Below, one piece after another: positions 55,223 to 64,000 of a DNA stretch of 64,000 nt; position 1 is the first letter of the stretch; each line of letters begins with the position of its first letter. The notes beneath the pieces were generated by a model. The model searched no databases, was not told the origin of the DNA, and saw only the letters and a program-made list of their open reading frames with translations. Location of the stretch: contig OY764222.1 in NCBI GenBank assembly GCA_963668325.1, forward strand, positions 124,001 through 188,000, given 5' to 3'. Origin of the DNA: MPNP01 sp963668325 (GTDB lineage: Bacteria; Pseudomonadota; Alphaproteobacteria; Rhodobacterales; Rhodobacteraceae). A program made the position numbers and the translations under genes.

Positions 55223-56269
55223 ATGCGATATGCACTACTGGTCACAGTTGGCTTTTTCGGGGGATTTTACCTTTGTAGTACTGCTTCCGCAGCTGACAAA
55301 GAATTGGTTATATTAGATTGGTCGGCTTACAATGACCCCGGATTCTACCAAGGTTATATTGATGAACATGGCGATGAACCAACTTTTTCCTTCTTTGGTG
55401 AAGAAGAGGAAGCCTTTCAAAAATTGAGGGTTGGGTTTGAGGCAGACATTTCTCATCCCTGTTCTCAATCAGTGTCTAAATGGCATGAAGCAGGTTTGCT
55501 TGATCCTATACAAACGGATAGAATTGAAAGATGGGATCAAGTAAATAAACCCATGAAAGAGGCCTTCAAAATAGATGGTGAGTATTACCTTTTGCCTGCT
55601 GACTGGGGAACAACCGCTTTAGCTTACCGGTCTGATTTGGTTCCGGAAGAGGATGTTCAAAGCCTTCAGGTGTTTGTTGATCCCAAATATGCTGGAAAAA
55701 TATCAATTGGTGATAATGTTGATGACGCCTATGCTCTAGCTTATTTGGCCACCGGTGTTTCTGATTGGTCAACAGTTACCCAGGAAGATTTGGAAAGAGC
55801 TTCAGCCTGGTTGAGGGAAGCTCACAAAAATGTCAGGGATTACTGGGTGGATGGCGCTGGACTTTCCCAACTCATGGCTAGTGGAGAAGTCTTAATTTCC
55901 TGGGCATGGAATGAAACCCCTGTCGTCATGCAAGCAGAAGGTCACCCTGTTTTGATGAACAGATCAACTGTTGAAGGATCATCGACCTGGTTTTGTGGTT
56001 ACGTCGATTTGGCCAACGGGCCAAATGATGACTCCAAGGTATATGATTTTTTCAATGCATGGTTTGAACCACAATCTGTGGAATACATAGTTACAGCATG
56101 GGGTTACGGACACGGGAACCAGGCTGAAATGGAAAAGCTTGGTCCAAATATCCTGGAAGAAATGGGACTAGGTGAGATCAATGTACCTGTACTTGCTCAA
56201 AAACCGATGGATCAGTCAATTCGGGAACAAATGATTGCTGAATTTGAATTGATCAAGGCAGGATTTTAA
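55223..56269 (+). CDS. Periplasmic binding protein of a spermidine/putrescine-type ABC transporter
   Basis: A 348-residue PotD/PotF-type protein with a signal peptide (LLVTVGFFGGFYLCSTASAA) and the family's two-lobe pattern: LVILDWSAYNDPGFYQ, DISHPCSQSVSKWHEAGLL, LLPADWGTTALAYRSDLV, WVDGAGLSQLMASGEVLISWAWNE, SSTWFCGYVDLANG. It starts after GGAG. PotD-like proteins bind polyamines, but relatives bind other cations and sugars; the ligand-site residues could not be matched by eye. It begins an operon of four genes and is followed by a hairpin. Confidence 0.83.
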   Translation: MRYALLVTVGFFGGFYLCSTASAADKELVILDWSAYNDPGFYQGYIDEHGDEPTFSFFGEEEEAFQKLRVGFEADISHPCSQSVSKWHEAGLLDPIQTDRIERWDQVNKPMKEAFKIDGEYYLLPADWGTTALAYRSDLVPEEDVQSLQVFVDPKYAGKISIGDNVDDAYALAYLATGVSDWSTVTQEDLERASAWLREAHKNVRDYWVDGAGLSQLMASGEVLISWAWNETPVVMQAEGHPVLMNRSTVEGSSTWFCGYVDLANGPNDDSKVYDFFNAWFEPQSVEYIVTAWGYGHGNQAEMEKLGPNILEEMGLGEINVPVLAQKPMDQSIREQMIAEFELIKAGF

Positions 56270-56283
56270 TCCCTTTGAATTCT

Positions 56284-56310
56284 ACCGGAAGCATTTCCCT
56301 TGCTTCCGGT
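56284..56310 (+). terminator. Intra-operon hairpin after the binding-protein gene
   Basis: Perfect 9-bp stem ACCGGAAGC / GCTTCCGGT with the loop ATTTCCCTT, 14 bases after the stop. No T-run follows, so it probably protects or partly terminates the transcript, a common way to make more binding protein than permease. Confidence 0.75.
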
Positions 56311-56396
56311 ATCCAGATTTGCAATTTAGCCAATTGCTTTAGTTAGGGTAGTTTTTTCACCAAAAGTACGGGGCTACGGATTTCCAAGCATTTGAT

Positions 56397-57272
56397 ATGA
56401 GTTTTGCTTTTATCCATAAATTTAGGGTGAGACCAGGTCTAGTACTGGTTAGCCCTCCTTTTTTATATGCCCTCTTGTTACTTGCTTTCCCATTAATGGG
56501 GGTCTTTGCCCTTAGTTTTTGGACTCAGGATTACCTCGACCTCCATAGAGATATAACCCTATCAAACTACAAGGAGGCCTGGACTGGGGCAATATACCAA
56601 GTATTGATGATGAGGTCTCTAAAGATTTCAATGCTGGTTACCCTATTCACCGTAGTGCTGGCTTTTCCTGTTGCCTATTATATTTCTTTCTATGTAACCC
56701 CAAAGAAAAAGCCTCTTTGGATATTTCTCATAACGATACCATTCTGGACAAGCTATCTCATCAGGATTTTCCTGTGGAAAGTCATTCTTGGTTTCAATGG
56801 AGTTATCAATGGGTCTCTATTGGGGATTGGCCTTATTGATGAGCCCTTAAAGTTCCTGTTATTCAATCAAGGGGCCATTGTCATAACACTTAGCCACGCC
56901 TGGATACCATTTGCAATCCTCCCGATTTATGTAGCTCTGGAGAAAATTGATCGTACCTTGTTGGAAGCTGCCGAAGATCTTGGTGATGGACCATTCAGAA
57001 GATTCCTTAGAATTACCCTGCCCCTGGCCATGCCGGGAATAATTGCTGCGACACTTATTGTGTTCATTCCAACAATTGGGGATTATGTAACACCAAAATT
57101 GGTTGGAGGTCCAAATGGATTGCTGATCGCCAATATGATCGAAGTTCAATTCAAAAAGGCAAACAATGCACCTTTGGGTGCAGCGTTGGCTTTATCAGCG
57201 ATGTTTATTGTGTCGGCTATTGCCATGGTGTTCCTGTGGTTCAATAGAAAATATCTAAGGCAGGAACAATGA
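56397..57272 (+). CDS. potB: ABC transporter permease, PotB-like
   Basis: A 291-residue inner-membrane permease with six predicted helices and the binding-protein-dependent transport signature EAAEDLGDGPFRRFLRITLPLAMPGI (EAA loop). N-terminal LVSPPFLYALLLLAFPLMGVFAL is the first helix. Part of the polyamine-type system; downstream potC overlaps it by four bases. Upstream there is no good ribosome-binding site. Confidence 0.85.
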   Translation: MSFAFIHKFRVRPGLVLVSPPFLYALLLLAFPLMGVFALSFWTQDYLDLHRDITLSNYKEAWTGAIYQVLMMRSLKISMLVTLFTVVLAFPVAYYISFYVTPKKKPLWIFLITIPFWTSYLIRIFLWKVILGFNGVINGSLLGIGLIDEPLKFLLFNQGAIVITLSHAWIPFAILPIYVALEKIDRTLLEAAEDLGDGPFRRFLRITLPLAMPGIIAATLIVFIPTIGDYVTPKLVGGPNGLLIANMIEVQFKKANNAPLGAALALSAMFIVSAIAMVFLWFNRKYLRQEQ

Positions 57273-58090
57273 TGCGTCATTCAAAAAATTCCCGGCTTTT
57301 AGTGGCATATATCGGTTTCTTTCTAGTTTTCCTTTATGCCCCAGCTTTGCTCCTACCCATTTTTTCTTTCAATGATAGTACAATCGTTGCCTTTCCTCTC
57401 GGAGGATTCACAATTGCATGGTTCCTCGAGGTTTTCCAAACTGAACCCTTATTAACAGCAGCTCTAAACAGTCTGTTGGTAGCAATAATCACCGCAATTT
57501 TTGCAACTTTATTTGGTATCTTTGCAGCCAGAGCTTCAACTCGATATTACTTCCCTGGGAAGCGTGGAATTATGGGGCTGATTATGGTTCCAATGGTATT
57601 ACCAGAAATTATCATCGGTGTTGCCCTGCTGGTTGTTATCCTGCAATTGGGATTTAATCTTTCCCTCACCACCATTATTCTTGGTCATATATTGCTGTGT
57701 CTTCCTTTCTGCACAGCAATACTCAGTGCTGGATTTCAGGGATTAGACAAGAGTTTAGAGGAAGCATCCCAGGATTTGGGTAGAAGCCGACTGGAAACTT
57801 TTTGGTTCATTACCCTGCCCTTGGTCATGCCGGCCATTATTTCCAGTCTTCTCATTTCATTCACCATATCATTAGATGAATTTATAATCGCCTTCTTTTT
57901 ATCAGGGACCGAAGCTACCCTTCCAGTCTATATTTGGGGACAATTACGGTTCCCAACTAGAATACCAATTATTCTCGCCTTGGGGACGGTGTTGTTGATG
58001 GTATCCATTACACTACTTATCGTAGCAGAATATTTTCGTCGTATCGGAGCACGAAAGGCAGGGACAGAAGTCAAGGGAGGTCTATTTTGA
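57269..58090 (+). CDS. potC: ABC transporter permease, PotC-like
   Basis: A 273-residue partner permease with the EAA-loop EEASQDLGRSRLETFWFITL and six helices. Its ATG overlaps the potB stop; a second ATG follows in frame. It forms the membrane channel with PotB. Confidence 0.85.
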   Translation: MMRHSKNSRLLVAYIGFFLVFLYAPALLLPIFSFNDSTIVAFPLGGFTIAWFLEVFQTEPLLTAALNSLLVAIITAIFATLFGIFAARASTRYYFPGKRGIMGLIMVPMVLPEIIIGVALLVVILQLGFNLSLTTIILGHILLCLPFCTAILSAGFQGLDKSLEEASQDLGRSRLETFWFITLPLVMPAIISSLLISFTISLDEFIIAFFLSGTEATLPVYIWGQLRFPTRIPIILALGTVLLMVSITLLIVAEYFRRIGARKAGTEVKGGLF

Positions 58091-59202
58091 ACCAAGGTTC
58101 TACTACTTCAGAAGCAACACCCATCATCAAGCTTGAAAATATCCAGAAAAATTATGGGGTTATTGAGGCCATCAAGTCGATTTCCATGAATATCTTTCCT
58201 GGCGAATTTTTAACGTTATTAGGCCCATCCGGCTGCGGCAAAACCACACTCCTTAGAGTCATCGCGGGTTTTGAAACCCCCGATAGCGGGATGGTTGAAA
58301 TTGATGGTAAAAGCATGGAAGGAATTCCAGCCAACTACCGACCAACAAATATGGTATTTCAAAGCTACGCCGTATTCCCGCACATGACTGTCGGCGAAAA
58401 TGTCGCCTATGGCCTAAAGGCAAGGAAAACAGACAAGCAGACAATTTCAGTAGAAGTAGATAAAGCACTGATCATGGTTGGGATGGAAGGATTCAACGAT
58501 CGTCCGTCAACTGCCCTTTCCGGGGGTCAAAGGCAAAGGGTTGCTCTAGCCAGGGCATTGATCCTGAAACCCAAGGTATTACTGCTTGATGAACCACTTT
58601 CAGCCTTGGATAAAAGGCTGAGGGAACAGATGCAATCCGAACTTAGGCAATTACAGCGATCGGTTGGAATTACATTTATTTTGGTCACTCATGATCAGGA
58701 GGAGGCCTTGACCATGTCGGACCGTATAGCTGTCATGTTTGAGGGGGAAATTGCTCAACTGGCTTCTCCTCAGGAATTATATAAAAGGCCGACTAATATC
58801 CAGGTAGCCAATTTTGTTGGAACCATGAATTTTTTGGATCTAAATCTATTGGCTCAAGAAGGGAATGATCTCGTCGTTGAAATAGAGGGGCTGGGCAAAA
58901 CTTCACTATCCATGGACCAGGCTCCCTTAGGTTATGAAAGTAATTCCAAAGCTGGTATTAGGCCGGAGATGTTTACCATAATCACGAATGAAAGCCAGGT
59001 TATGGACAAGATAACCAAAGGTAAAATTGTAGAAACCCAATACTTTGGAGACATGACCTATTTCGATGCCAATTTGGAAGGTACTGATAAAATTGTAACT
59101 ATTTCCATGAGAAATTCAGATATTTCCTACGAGATTGGAAATGGCAAAGAAGTTGAAATAGGTTGGAATCAAAATTCCATTCTGGTTCTAGGCAACCCGT
59201 AA
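58087..59202 (+). CDS. potA: ABC transporter ATP-binding protein, PotA-like
   Basis: A 371-residue ATPase. Walker A GPSGCGKTTLLRVI, Q-loop NMVFQSYAVFPHMTV, signature LSGGQRQRVALARAL, Walker B VLLLDEPLSALD, and the H-loop VTHDQEEALTMSD are complete; the C-terminal third is a TOBE-type regulatory domain (AGIRPEMFTI). It starts with TTG overlapping the potC stop; GGGAGG lies seven bases ahead, which supports that start. Confidence 0.9.
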   Translation: MNQGSTTSEATPIIKLENIQKNYGVIEAIKSISMNIFPGEFLTLLGPSGCGKTTLLRVIAGFETPDSGMVEIDGKSMEGIPANYRPTNMVFQSYAVFPHMTVGENVAYGLKARKTDKQTISVEVDKALIMVGMEGFNDRPSTALSGGQRQRVALARALILKPKVLLLDEPLSALDKRLREQMQSELRQLQRSVGITFILVTHDQEEALTMSDRIAVMFEGEIAQLASPQELYKRPTNIQVANFVGTMNFLDLNLLAQEGNDLVVEIEGLGKTSLSMDQAPLGYESNSKAGIRPEMFTIITNESQVMDKITKGKIVETQYFGDMTYFDANLEGTDKIVTISMRNSDISYEIGNGKEVEIGWNQNSILVLGNP

Positions 59203-59255
59203 TTGCTGGCTATTTAGTGATTTGGGAAGTAGGGCCAAAAGCCCCACTCACAAAT

Positions 59256-60773
59256 TCAATTTCTATTTAGCAATTGGATTTGAACTTTGATTAGAACACC
59301 TTCCCTCACAACAAAGAATGAAACCTCCTTATCATTGTTTGCCATGGCTTCATTGACAAATTTACGAATATCCTTGGCGGTAATGACAATTTCGGAATTC
59401 ACCATTTCAACCTGATCAAATTTCTTGATCCCGGCTTTTCCAGCAGGTGAATTTTCTTCAACTTCAGTTACGACTGTATCGGGATTGGTAAATTCATACT
59501 CCTTTTCCGAGGAAGGAGTATATCCAAACTTCATTCCTAGAATGGTATTTTCATCAGAGAATTCTTCCTGAGACATGATTTGGCCAGGGCTTTGAGGTCG
59601 GTCACCAAGGATAACCTTGAGGGTCAACTGTTCATTCCCCCGTTGGATTTCCAGAGTAACTTCCTTGTCTGGTTCCATACTTCCAACAAAGGAGACAAAC
59701 TCCCGAATATCTGAAATCTCATTGCCATTAACCGAAACAATCAAATCGCCAGGTAAAACTCCTGCCTTCCTGGCCGGACCATCCTTGAAAACTCCATCAA
59801 TCATAATACGATCATTGTTCTCAGCATCTTTGGCTGTTGAAATATAAACACCTAGCCAGCCTCGGCTAACTTTACCTGATTGAAGTATCTCATCAACAAC
59901 TCTTGTGGCAACCGCAGAAGACATTGAAAATCCAATTCCGATAGAACCTCGGCTAAACCCACTTGTCTGGATCGCTGTATTTACACCTATGACTTCACCC
60001 TGTAGGTTGATTAAAGGTCCGCCTGAATTACCAAGATTGATGGAAGCATCCGTTTGAAAGAAATCATCGTAGGGCCCATTTAAAGTTCGGTATTTTGCAG
60101 AGATTATCCCCTTCGAAGCCGATATGCCAACCCCCAGTGGATTTCCTATGGCCAATACGGGGTCTCCCACCTTAACCAAATTGCTATCCCCGAACTTGAT
60201 AAGTTCAAATTCTTCACCATCAAGTATCTGAAGAACTGAAATATCTGTTTCTGGATCACTACCGATTACTTCGGCTTCGTAAACTGTGTTCCCATCCGCC
60301 ATCCTGACTTTAATATCAGTAGCATTCTGAATTACATGATAATTGGTGACCAGCTTCCCATCCTCAGATATAATGAAGCCTGAACCATAACCAATTCTTG
60401 GATTTGCAACCGGTTGAATATCAAACTTCTCTATTTCTGCAGTTCCTCCCTGTTTTTGATTGTTGAATTCCTCATCAAAAAATTTTCGGAAGAATTCATA
60501 CATAAACGGGTGATTCCTAAATTCCTCCATCCATTGTTCAGGGTTGCCCTCAGGTTTATTTGGGTTTTGGCTCTGGGAACCTGTCATTACTTCCAAGGAA
60601 ACTACGGCAGGTAAAACCTTTTCAACCAATGAACTAAAATCCTCATGTGATTGAACCGGCCCACTTAAAACCACAAAAATACCAAACAAGGAGGCCATAC
60701 CTGCTACCGTTTGACGTATCAGGGGCAATTCAAACAAGCTTCGTTTCATTTCTTCTTCAAATGCATTGATCAT
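59256..60773 (-). CDS. DegP/DegQ-type periplasmic serine protease
   Basis: A 505-residue HtrA-family protease. A signal peptide sits at its start (RSLFELPLIRQTVAGMASLF, then GIFVVLSGPVQS). The trypsin-like domain has the triad: His in LVTNYHVIQNA, Asp in DPETDISVLQI, Ser in INLGNSGGPLINL. Two PDZ domains follow (AGVLPGDLIVSVNG and AGIKKFDQVEMVNS). It degrades or refolds damaged periplasmic proteins. The likely ATG is at 60773 after GGTGG, with 60749 as an alternative. It lies downstream of hflK-hflC-DUF2065, its usual alphaproteobacterial setting. Confidence 0.92.
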   Translation of the reverse strand: MINAFEEEMKRSLFELPLIRQTVAGMASLFGIFVVLSGPVQSHEDFSSLVEKVLPAVVSLEVMTGSQSQNPNKPEGNPEQWMEEFRNHPFMYEFFRKFFDEEFNNQKQGGTAEIEKFDIQPVANPRIGYGSGFIISEDGKLVTNYHVIQNATDIKVRMADGNTVYEAEVIGSDPETDISVLQILDGEEFELIKFGDSNLVKVGDPVLAIGNPLGVGISASKGIISAKYRTLNGPYDDFFQTDASINLGNSGGPLINLQGEVIGVNTAIQTSGFSRGSIGIGFSMSSAVATRVVDEILQSGKVSRGWLGVYISTAKDAENNDRIMIDGVFKDGPARKAGVLPGDLIVSVNGNEISDIREFVSFVGSMEPDKEVTLEIQRGNEQLTLKVILGDRPQSPGQIMSQEEFSDENTILGMKFGYTPSSEKEYEFTNPDTVVTEVEENSPAGKAGIKKFDQVEMVNSEIVITAKDIRKFVNEAMANNDKEVSFFVVREGVLIKVQIQLLNRN

Positions 60774-60963
60774 TTTTACCACCAAAATCAAAATCTCTTC
60801 AAAATAAACTCGGGAAAGTCGGTTTAATTTTATCTTCAATCTGACTTTGCCCTGAAACCCGTTTATCCCGTACATGACTTTGAGAAATAACGAATTTCAG
60901 GAAAAGAAATAAATTGTTGATTCACAAAAGTGAATTCAAAAATTGGTTACATTCGCAACAGGT

Positions 60964-61155
60964 TCAGATTAAACTTGATACCCAAACCACCAAGACACCA
61001 AGACCAACAATACAAAGACCTATAGTCTTACGCTTCTCAACCGACAAGCTAGCAAGTATCTTCAGCGCATCTTCCAACCTTTTGGGGACTAGGGCCAGTA
61101 CCAGACCTTCAAGAACAGCCACCAACCCCAAGGCAAGAATAATGTCATCAATCAC
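60964..61155 (-). CDS. DUF2065 small membrane protein
   Basis: A 63-residue protein with two membrane helices (IILALGLVAVLEGLVLALVP and TIGLCIVGLGVLVVWVSSLI) and the characteristic RLEDALKILASL linker. I use a GTG that overlaps the hflC stop (GTGATTGA); an ATG further upstream lies inside hflC. DUF2065 proteins commonly sit between hflC and degP, and are of unknown function. Confidence 0.82.
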   Translation of the reverse strand: MIDDIILALGLVAVLEGLVLALVPKRLEDALKILASLSVEKRKTIGLCIVGLGVLVVWVSSLI

Positions 61156-62017
61156 TTTCTTGTGTTGATCCTTTAAAGTAGCTGAAAAACTCACCCTTCG
61201 GATCAATTAGCAAAGTGGTATTTTCAGGCAGGAAGGATAGTTCATAGGCTCTTAAAGTTCGATAGAACTGGAAGAACTCAGGATCCTGGTTAAAGGCATC
61301 AGCATAAATCCTGTTTCGTTCGGCATCTGCCTTACCCCGAGTAATCTCAGCTTCCTTCTGCGCTTCAGAAACGATTTCTACCTGAGTTCTGTCAGCTTGA
61401 GCTCTGACCTTCTGGGCTGCCTCGTCACCTCGTGCAATTTCGTCTGCTGCTTCCCTTTCCCTTTCAGCCCTCATTCTTGCAAATGTTGCTTCAAGGTTTT
61501 GGGAAGGTAAATCGGTTCTTTTCAACCGTACATCGACGATTTCAAGACCGAGATTGGTGGCTTCTAATTTGGCAGTATCCCTGATTCGGGCTATCAATCC
61601 TGCTCGATCAGCCGAAAGAATGGTACCAGAGGTAACAGACCCCAGCACCTCTCTGGTTGCAGCATTGAGAATATTTCGTAACCTGCTTTCTGCTGAACCT
61701 TCGACACCAACTGCTTCCCTGAACTGCACAACGTCGGCAATTCTGTAGCGGGCAAAGGCATCAACGACTAAACGTCGATCATCAAGCGGAGTAACTTCCA
61801 GTGATTGCGTTTCAAGCGACAGAATTCTGTCCTCATAGCGAACAACTTCCTGAATTAGAGGTATCTTAAAGCCCAATCCGGGGGCTTCCTTAACCTGTCT
61901 AACCTGACCGAATTGTAAAACTAAAACCTTTTCTCTTTCATCAACAACGAAAAGCGACGACAGGGCTCCGACAACTATCAGAGCCAGGACGCCTATTGTA
62001 ATAGTAGTTCTGTTCAT
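61148..62017 (-). CDS. hflC: HflC, membrane protease modulator
   Basis: A 289-residue SPFH/band-7 protein. It has an N-terminal membrane anchor (ITIGVLALIVVGALSSLFVV), the SPFH domain (VLQFGQVRQVKEAPGLGFKI), and a coiled coil with EREREAADEIARGDEAAQKV. With HflK it forms a complex that restrains the FtsH protease. The ATG overlaps the hflK stop (ATGA), so the two are co-translated. Confidence 0.95.
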   Translation of the reverse strand: MNRTTITIGVLALIVVGALSSLFVVDEREKVLVLQFGQVRQVKEAPGLGFKIPLIQEVVRYEDRILSLETQSLEVTPLDDRRLVVDAFARYRIADVVQFREAVGVEGSAESRLRNILNAATREVLGSVTSGTILSADRAGLIARIRDTAKLEATNLGLEIVDVRLKRTDLPSQNLEATFARMRAEREREAADEIARGDEAAQKVRAQADRTQVEIVSEAQKEAEITRGKADAERNRIYADAFNQDPEFFQFYRTLRAYELSFLPENTTLLIDPKGEFFSYFKGSTQESD

Positions 62018-63102
62018 TGGTTCTGCTCCTGATCCTGTTGTGGAATTGAGATGTTCTTTACGATTTCATCCAGTGATAGAATTGGTAGGAAATTGGAATT
62101 ACCATCCAAAATCAACTTTCCAACTGAACCATAAATCTTTTCTGTGGTTTCAATATGTAATCTTTTCCGGGTTACATCAGGGGCTTTTTGGTATTCTTCC
62201 AGGACGGCAAGAAAACGACTGGCATCACCTTCCGCTTCATTGATAACCTGTGCGCGATAACCTTCGGCTTCCTCCAGCAATTGAGCTGATTCACCTCGGG
62301 CACTCGCCAAAACCCGGTTAGCGTAGGCATCTGCCTGTTTTTCCAACCGATCCCTTTCCTGTTCTGCTGCCTGAACTTCCCGGAAACTGTTGATAACAGC
62401 TCCTGGTGGGTCCGCCTTATCGAAGTTCACACGAACCACATTCATTCCAGATTCATAGCTATTCAAATTTGTCTGAATTGCTTCTCTTAGATCTGCTGCA
62501 ACAACACCCCTGTCTCTGTTAAGGATTGGGGCTAATTCTGATCTGGCCATAATTTCCCGCATGGCCGATTCGGCCACAGCAATTATGGTTGTCTCCTGAT
62601 CTCTTAGATTAAACAGGAACTTGGCAGGATCTGAAACATTCCAAACTACCTGGAAGCCTACATCAATGATATTTTCATCTCCAGTAAGCATCAAACCTGC
62701 ATCCGAGCGCGCTCCGTCTCTAGCCCCGATATCTACCGTTCTTTCCCGGGTCACTTCAACAATTTCACGAGTTACCAAGGGCCACGGGGCAAAATTAAGC
62801 CCAGGATTTCCGGTCGATGAATAGGCCCCAAGGAATAATTCGACCGATCTTTGTTCCGGTTTGACCGAATAGAAGGAATTATAACCCCAGAAGCCAATTA
62901 TGGCCAATACTGCAATTAAATAAAAACTCTTGGGGATTTTGTTCCGTTCTCCACCGGGACGACCACCACCGCCTCCGCCGCCTCTATCTTTAAAGACACC
63001 TTTCAAGCGGTCACGACCCAAGTTGATCAGATCATCAACTTCCGGCATGTTGGGCCCCTTCTGGTTCCCATTTCCCCAAGGTCCATTCGAGTTGTTTGTC
63101 AT
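62014..63102 (-). CDS. hflK: HflK, membrane protease modulator
   Basis: A 362-residue SPFH/band-7 protein. A Gly/Asn-rich start (NSNGPWGNGNQKGP) and a Gly-rich run GGGGGGRPGG precede the membrane helix FYLIAVLAIIGFWGYNSFY, then the SPFH domain and a coiled coil (EAEGYRAQVINEAEGDASRF). I use the ATG at 63102 with GGAG upstream; a TTG at 63144 would add 14 residues. Partner of HflC. Confidence 0.95.
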   Translation of the reverse strand: MTNNSNGPWGNGNQKGPNMPEVDDLINLGRDRLKGVFKDRGGGGGGGRPGGERNKIPKSFYLIAVLAIIGFWGYNSFYSVKPEQRSVELFLGAYSSTGNPGLNFAPWPLVTREIVEVTRERTVDIGARDGARSDAGLMLTGDENIIDVGFQVVWNVSDPAKFLFNLRDQETTIIAVAESAMREIMARSELAPILNRDRGVVAADLREAIQTNLNSYESGMNVVRVNFDKADPPGAVINSFREVQAAEQERDRLEKQADAYANRVLASARGESAQLLEEAEGYRAQVINEAEGDASRFLAVLEEYQKAPDVTRKRLHIETTEKIYGSVGKLILDGNSNFLPILSLDEIVKNISIPQQDQEQNQ

Positions 63103-63187
63103 TTCAATATAAACTCCCAATCCGTTAGGGTTACCATTTGGCAACCCATAACTAAACTTGTTGCTTCTGGCTCAAATTTCAAGAACT

Positions 63188-64000
63188 TTAAATTGGATTA
63201 TGCAAGGTGACCAATTCTTCAGCCGCCGTGGGGTGAACTGCACAGGTCCGGTCAAAATCCTCTTTGGTAGCACCCATTTTAACAGCAATTCCAACCATTT
63301 GAATCATTTCTGCCGCACCAGAGCAGATAAGATGAACGCCTAAAACCTTTCTGTTAGCCTTGTTAACGACCAGTTTCATGAGATTTCGTTCATCCCGATT
63401 GGCAATGACATTTAGCATGGCTTTGAAAGTAGTTCGGTAAATTTCGACCTCAAATTTTTCCCTCGCCTCTTCTTCGGTGTATCCAACCGTGCCAATTTCG
63501 GGCCGTGTAAATACAGCAGTAGGAACACTTATGTGATCCACGGGGGTTGGTTCGCCCTCAAATACGGTGGCTACGAAACTCATCGCCTCCCTGATGGCAA
63601 CTGGCGTTAAGTTCAAACGGTTTGTTGCATCTCCTATGGCATACACCGAGGGAATTACTGTCTGTGAATATTCATCAACTACAACTGCTCCTGAAGAATT
63701 TGTTTGAACATGTATATTCTCGAGATTCAGCCCCCCTGTATTCGGTTTGCGTCCTGTTGCATACAGGATGAAATCAAATTCCTGTGATTTACCATCCTGA
63801 AAAAAAGCCCTTAAGCCATTACCTGATTTACTTATTCGATCGATAGTATGATTTAGCCTGACATCTATTCCTCTATTGGTCATTGCCTCTGAAAGGTGTT
63901 CTCTAATGTCATTGTCAAAACCTCTCAGAATTTGAGGTCCCCGGTAAATCTGGGTTACCTTGCTTCCCATACCATTAAATATACCAGCAAATTCACAAGC
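63188..64000 (-). CDS. gor: Glutathione reductase-like flavoprotein, 3' part
   Basis: The C-terminal 270 or so residues of a pyridine-nucleotide-disulfide oxidoreductase; the gene continues past the end of the window. EFAGIFNGMGSKVTQIYRGP includes the end of the NAD(P) domain; DFILYATGRKPNTGGLNLE and YAIGDATNRLNLTPVAIREA belong to the FAD domain, and the dimer domain ends with CAVHPTAAEELVTLHNP, which carries the catalytic His-Glu of glutathione reductases. The sequence type (IAVEFAGIFNGLG-like) points to glutathione reductase rather than dihydrolipoamide dehydrogenase. Confidence 0.87.
   Translation of the reverse strand, partial: ACEFAGIFNGMGSKVTQIYRGPQILRGFDNDIREHLSEAMTNRGIDVRLNHTIDRISKSGNGLRAFFQDGKSQEFDFILYATGRKPNTGGLNLENIHVQTNSSGAVVVDEYSQTVIPSVYAIGDATNRLNLTPVAIREAMSFVATVFEGEPTPVDHISVPTAVFTRPEIGTVGYTEEEAREKFEVEIYRTTFKAMLNVIANRDERNLMKLVVNKANRKVLGVHLICSGAAEMIQMVGIAVKMGATKEDFDRTCAVHPTAAEELVTLHNPI

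Noticed and set aside
59228..59247. Terminator between potA and the degP-type gene
   Set aside because: An 8-bp stem with one mismatch exists (AGTAGGGC / GCCCCACT), but no T-run follows in either direction, so it was not listed.

Overview
The window looks like chromosomal DNA of a low-GC, probably marine alphaproteobacterium. Supporting signs are a C4-type 5-aminolevulinate synthase, an ispZ next to ftsY, an hflK-hflC-DUF2065-degP block, a MetZ-type sulfhydrylase, an adrenodoxin-type ferredoxin, and N-methylglutamate-pathway genes typical of alphaproteobacterial methylated-amine users. Genes fill most of the sequence in short operons. I found no rRNA, tRNA or CRISPR array. Species-level placement cannot be made from the sequence alone.

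Region by region. 0-7 kb (minus strand): hemA, an SMP-30 lactonase-like gene, and a three-gene signalling operon (response regulator-PP2C phosphatase, periplasmic binding protein, membrane histidine kinase). 7.4-11 kb: a HAD hydrolase, an Amt-family transporter with a one-helix partner and a strong terminator, and a metallophosphoesterase. 11.1-16.7 kb: an accessory island with a decayed IS1182-family copy cut off by an intact IS1182-family element, a disrupted secreted-protein gene, a second, IS4-like element with a visible 9-bp target duplication, and a brnT/brnA toxin-antitoxin pair. 17-20 kb: aldose 1-epimerase, an SDR dehydrogenase and a DUF3800 gene with a lost N-terminus.

20.7-42.3 kb is the most distinctive part: a methylated-amine/glutamate supercluster. 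A nine-gene minus-strand operon carries a FAD oxidoreductase, a glutamine-synthetase-like ligase, the three subunits of an N-methylglutamate-synthase-like enzyme (mgsABC/glxBCD), a small unknown protein, a nitrilase-family amidase, another unknown protein and a DUF1989-GcvT fusion; a FadR-type regulator is divergent. After a DUF433 gene with a broken DUF5615 toxin and a secreted ankyrin protein come a class I glutamine amidotransferase, a second ligase that matches gamma-glutamylmethylamide synthetase (gmaS), a GlxA-type regulator, and a divergent four-gene sarcosine-oxidase-like operon (mgdABCD). Together they could convert a primary amine plus glutamate to a gamma-glutamylamide, then to an N-alkylglutamate, and oxidise that back to glutamate with C1 transfer to tetrahydrofolate. 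There seem to be two ligases and two oxidation modules around a single synthase.

42.4-64 kb is mostly housekeeping: TrkH, a methyltransferase-like gene lacking its SAM-binding loop, hemH, metZ, a GST, ispZ, a small inserted two-gene unit (one gene broken), ftsY, a fused formate-dehydrogenase/NuoE-NuoF-type flavoprotein without a catalytic partner, xseA, a ferredoxin, a potDBCA-like ABC transporter with a hairpin after the binding-protein gene, degP/Q, DUF2065, hflC, hflK and the 3' part of a glutathione reductase-like gene running off the end. Functional names rest on motifs and gene order read by eye; no database search was run.
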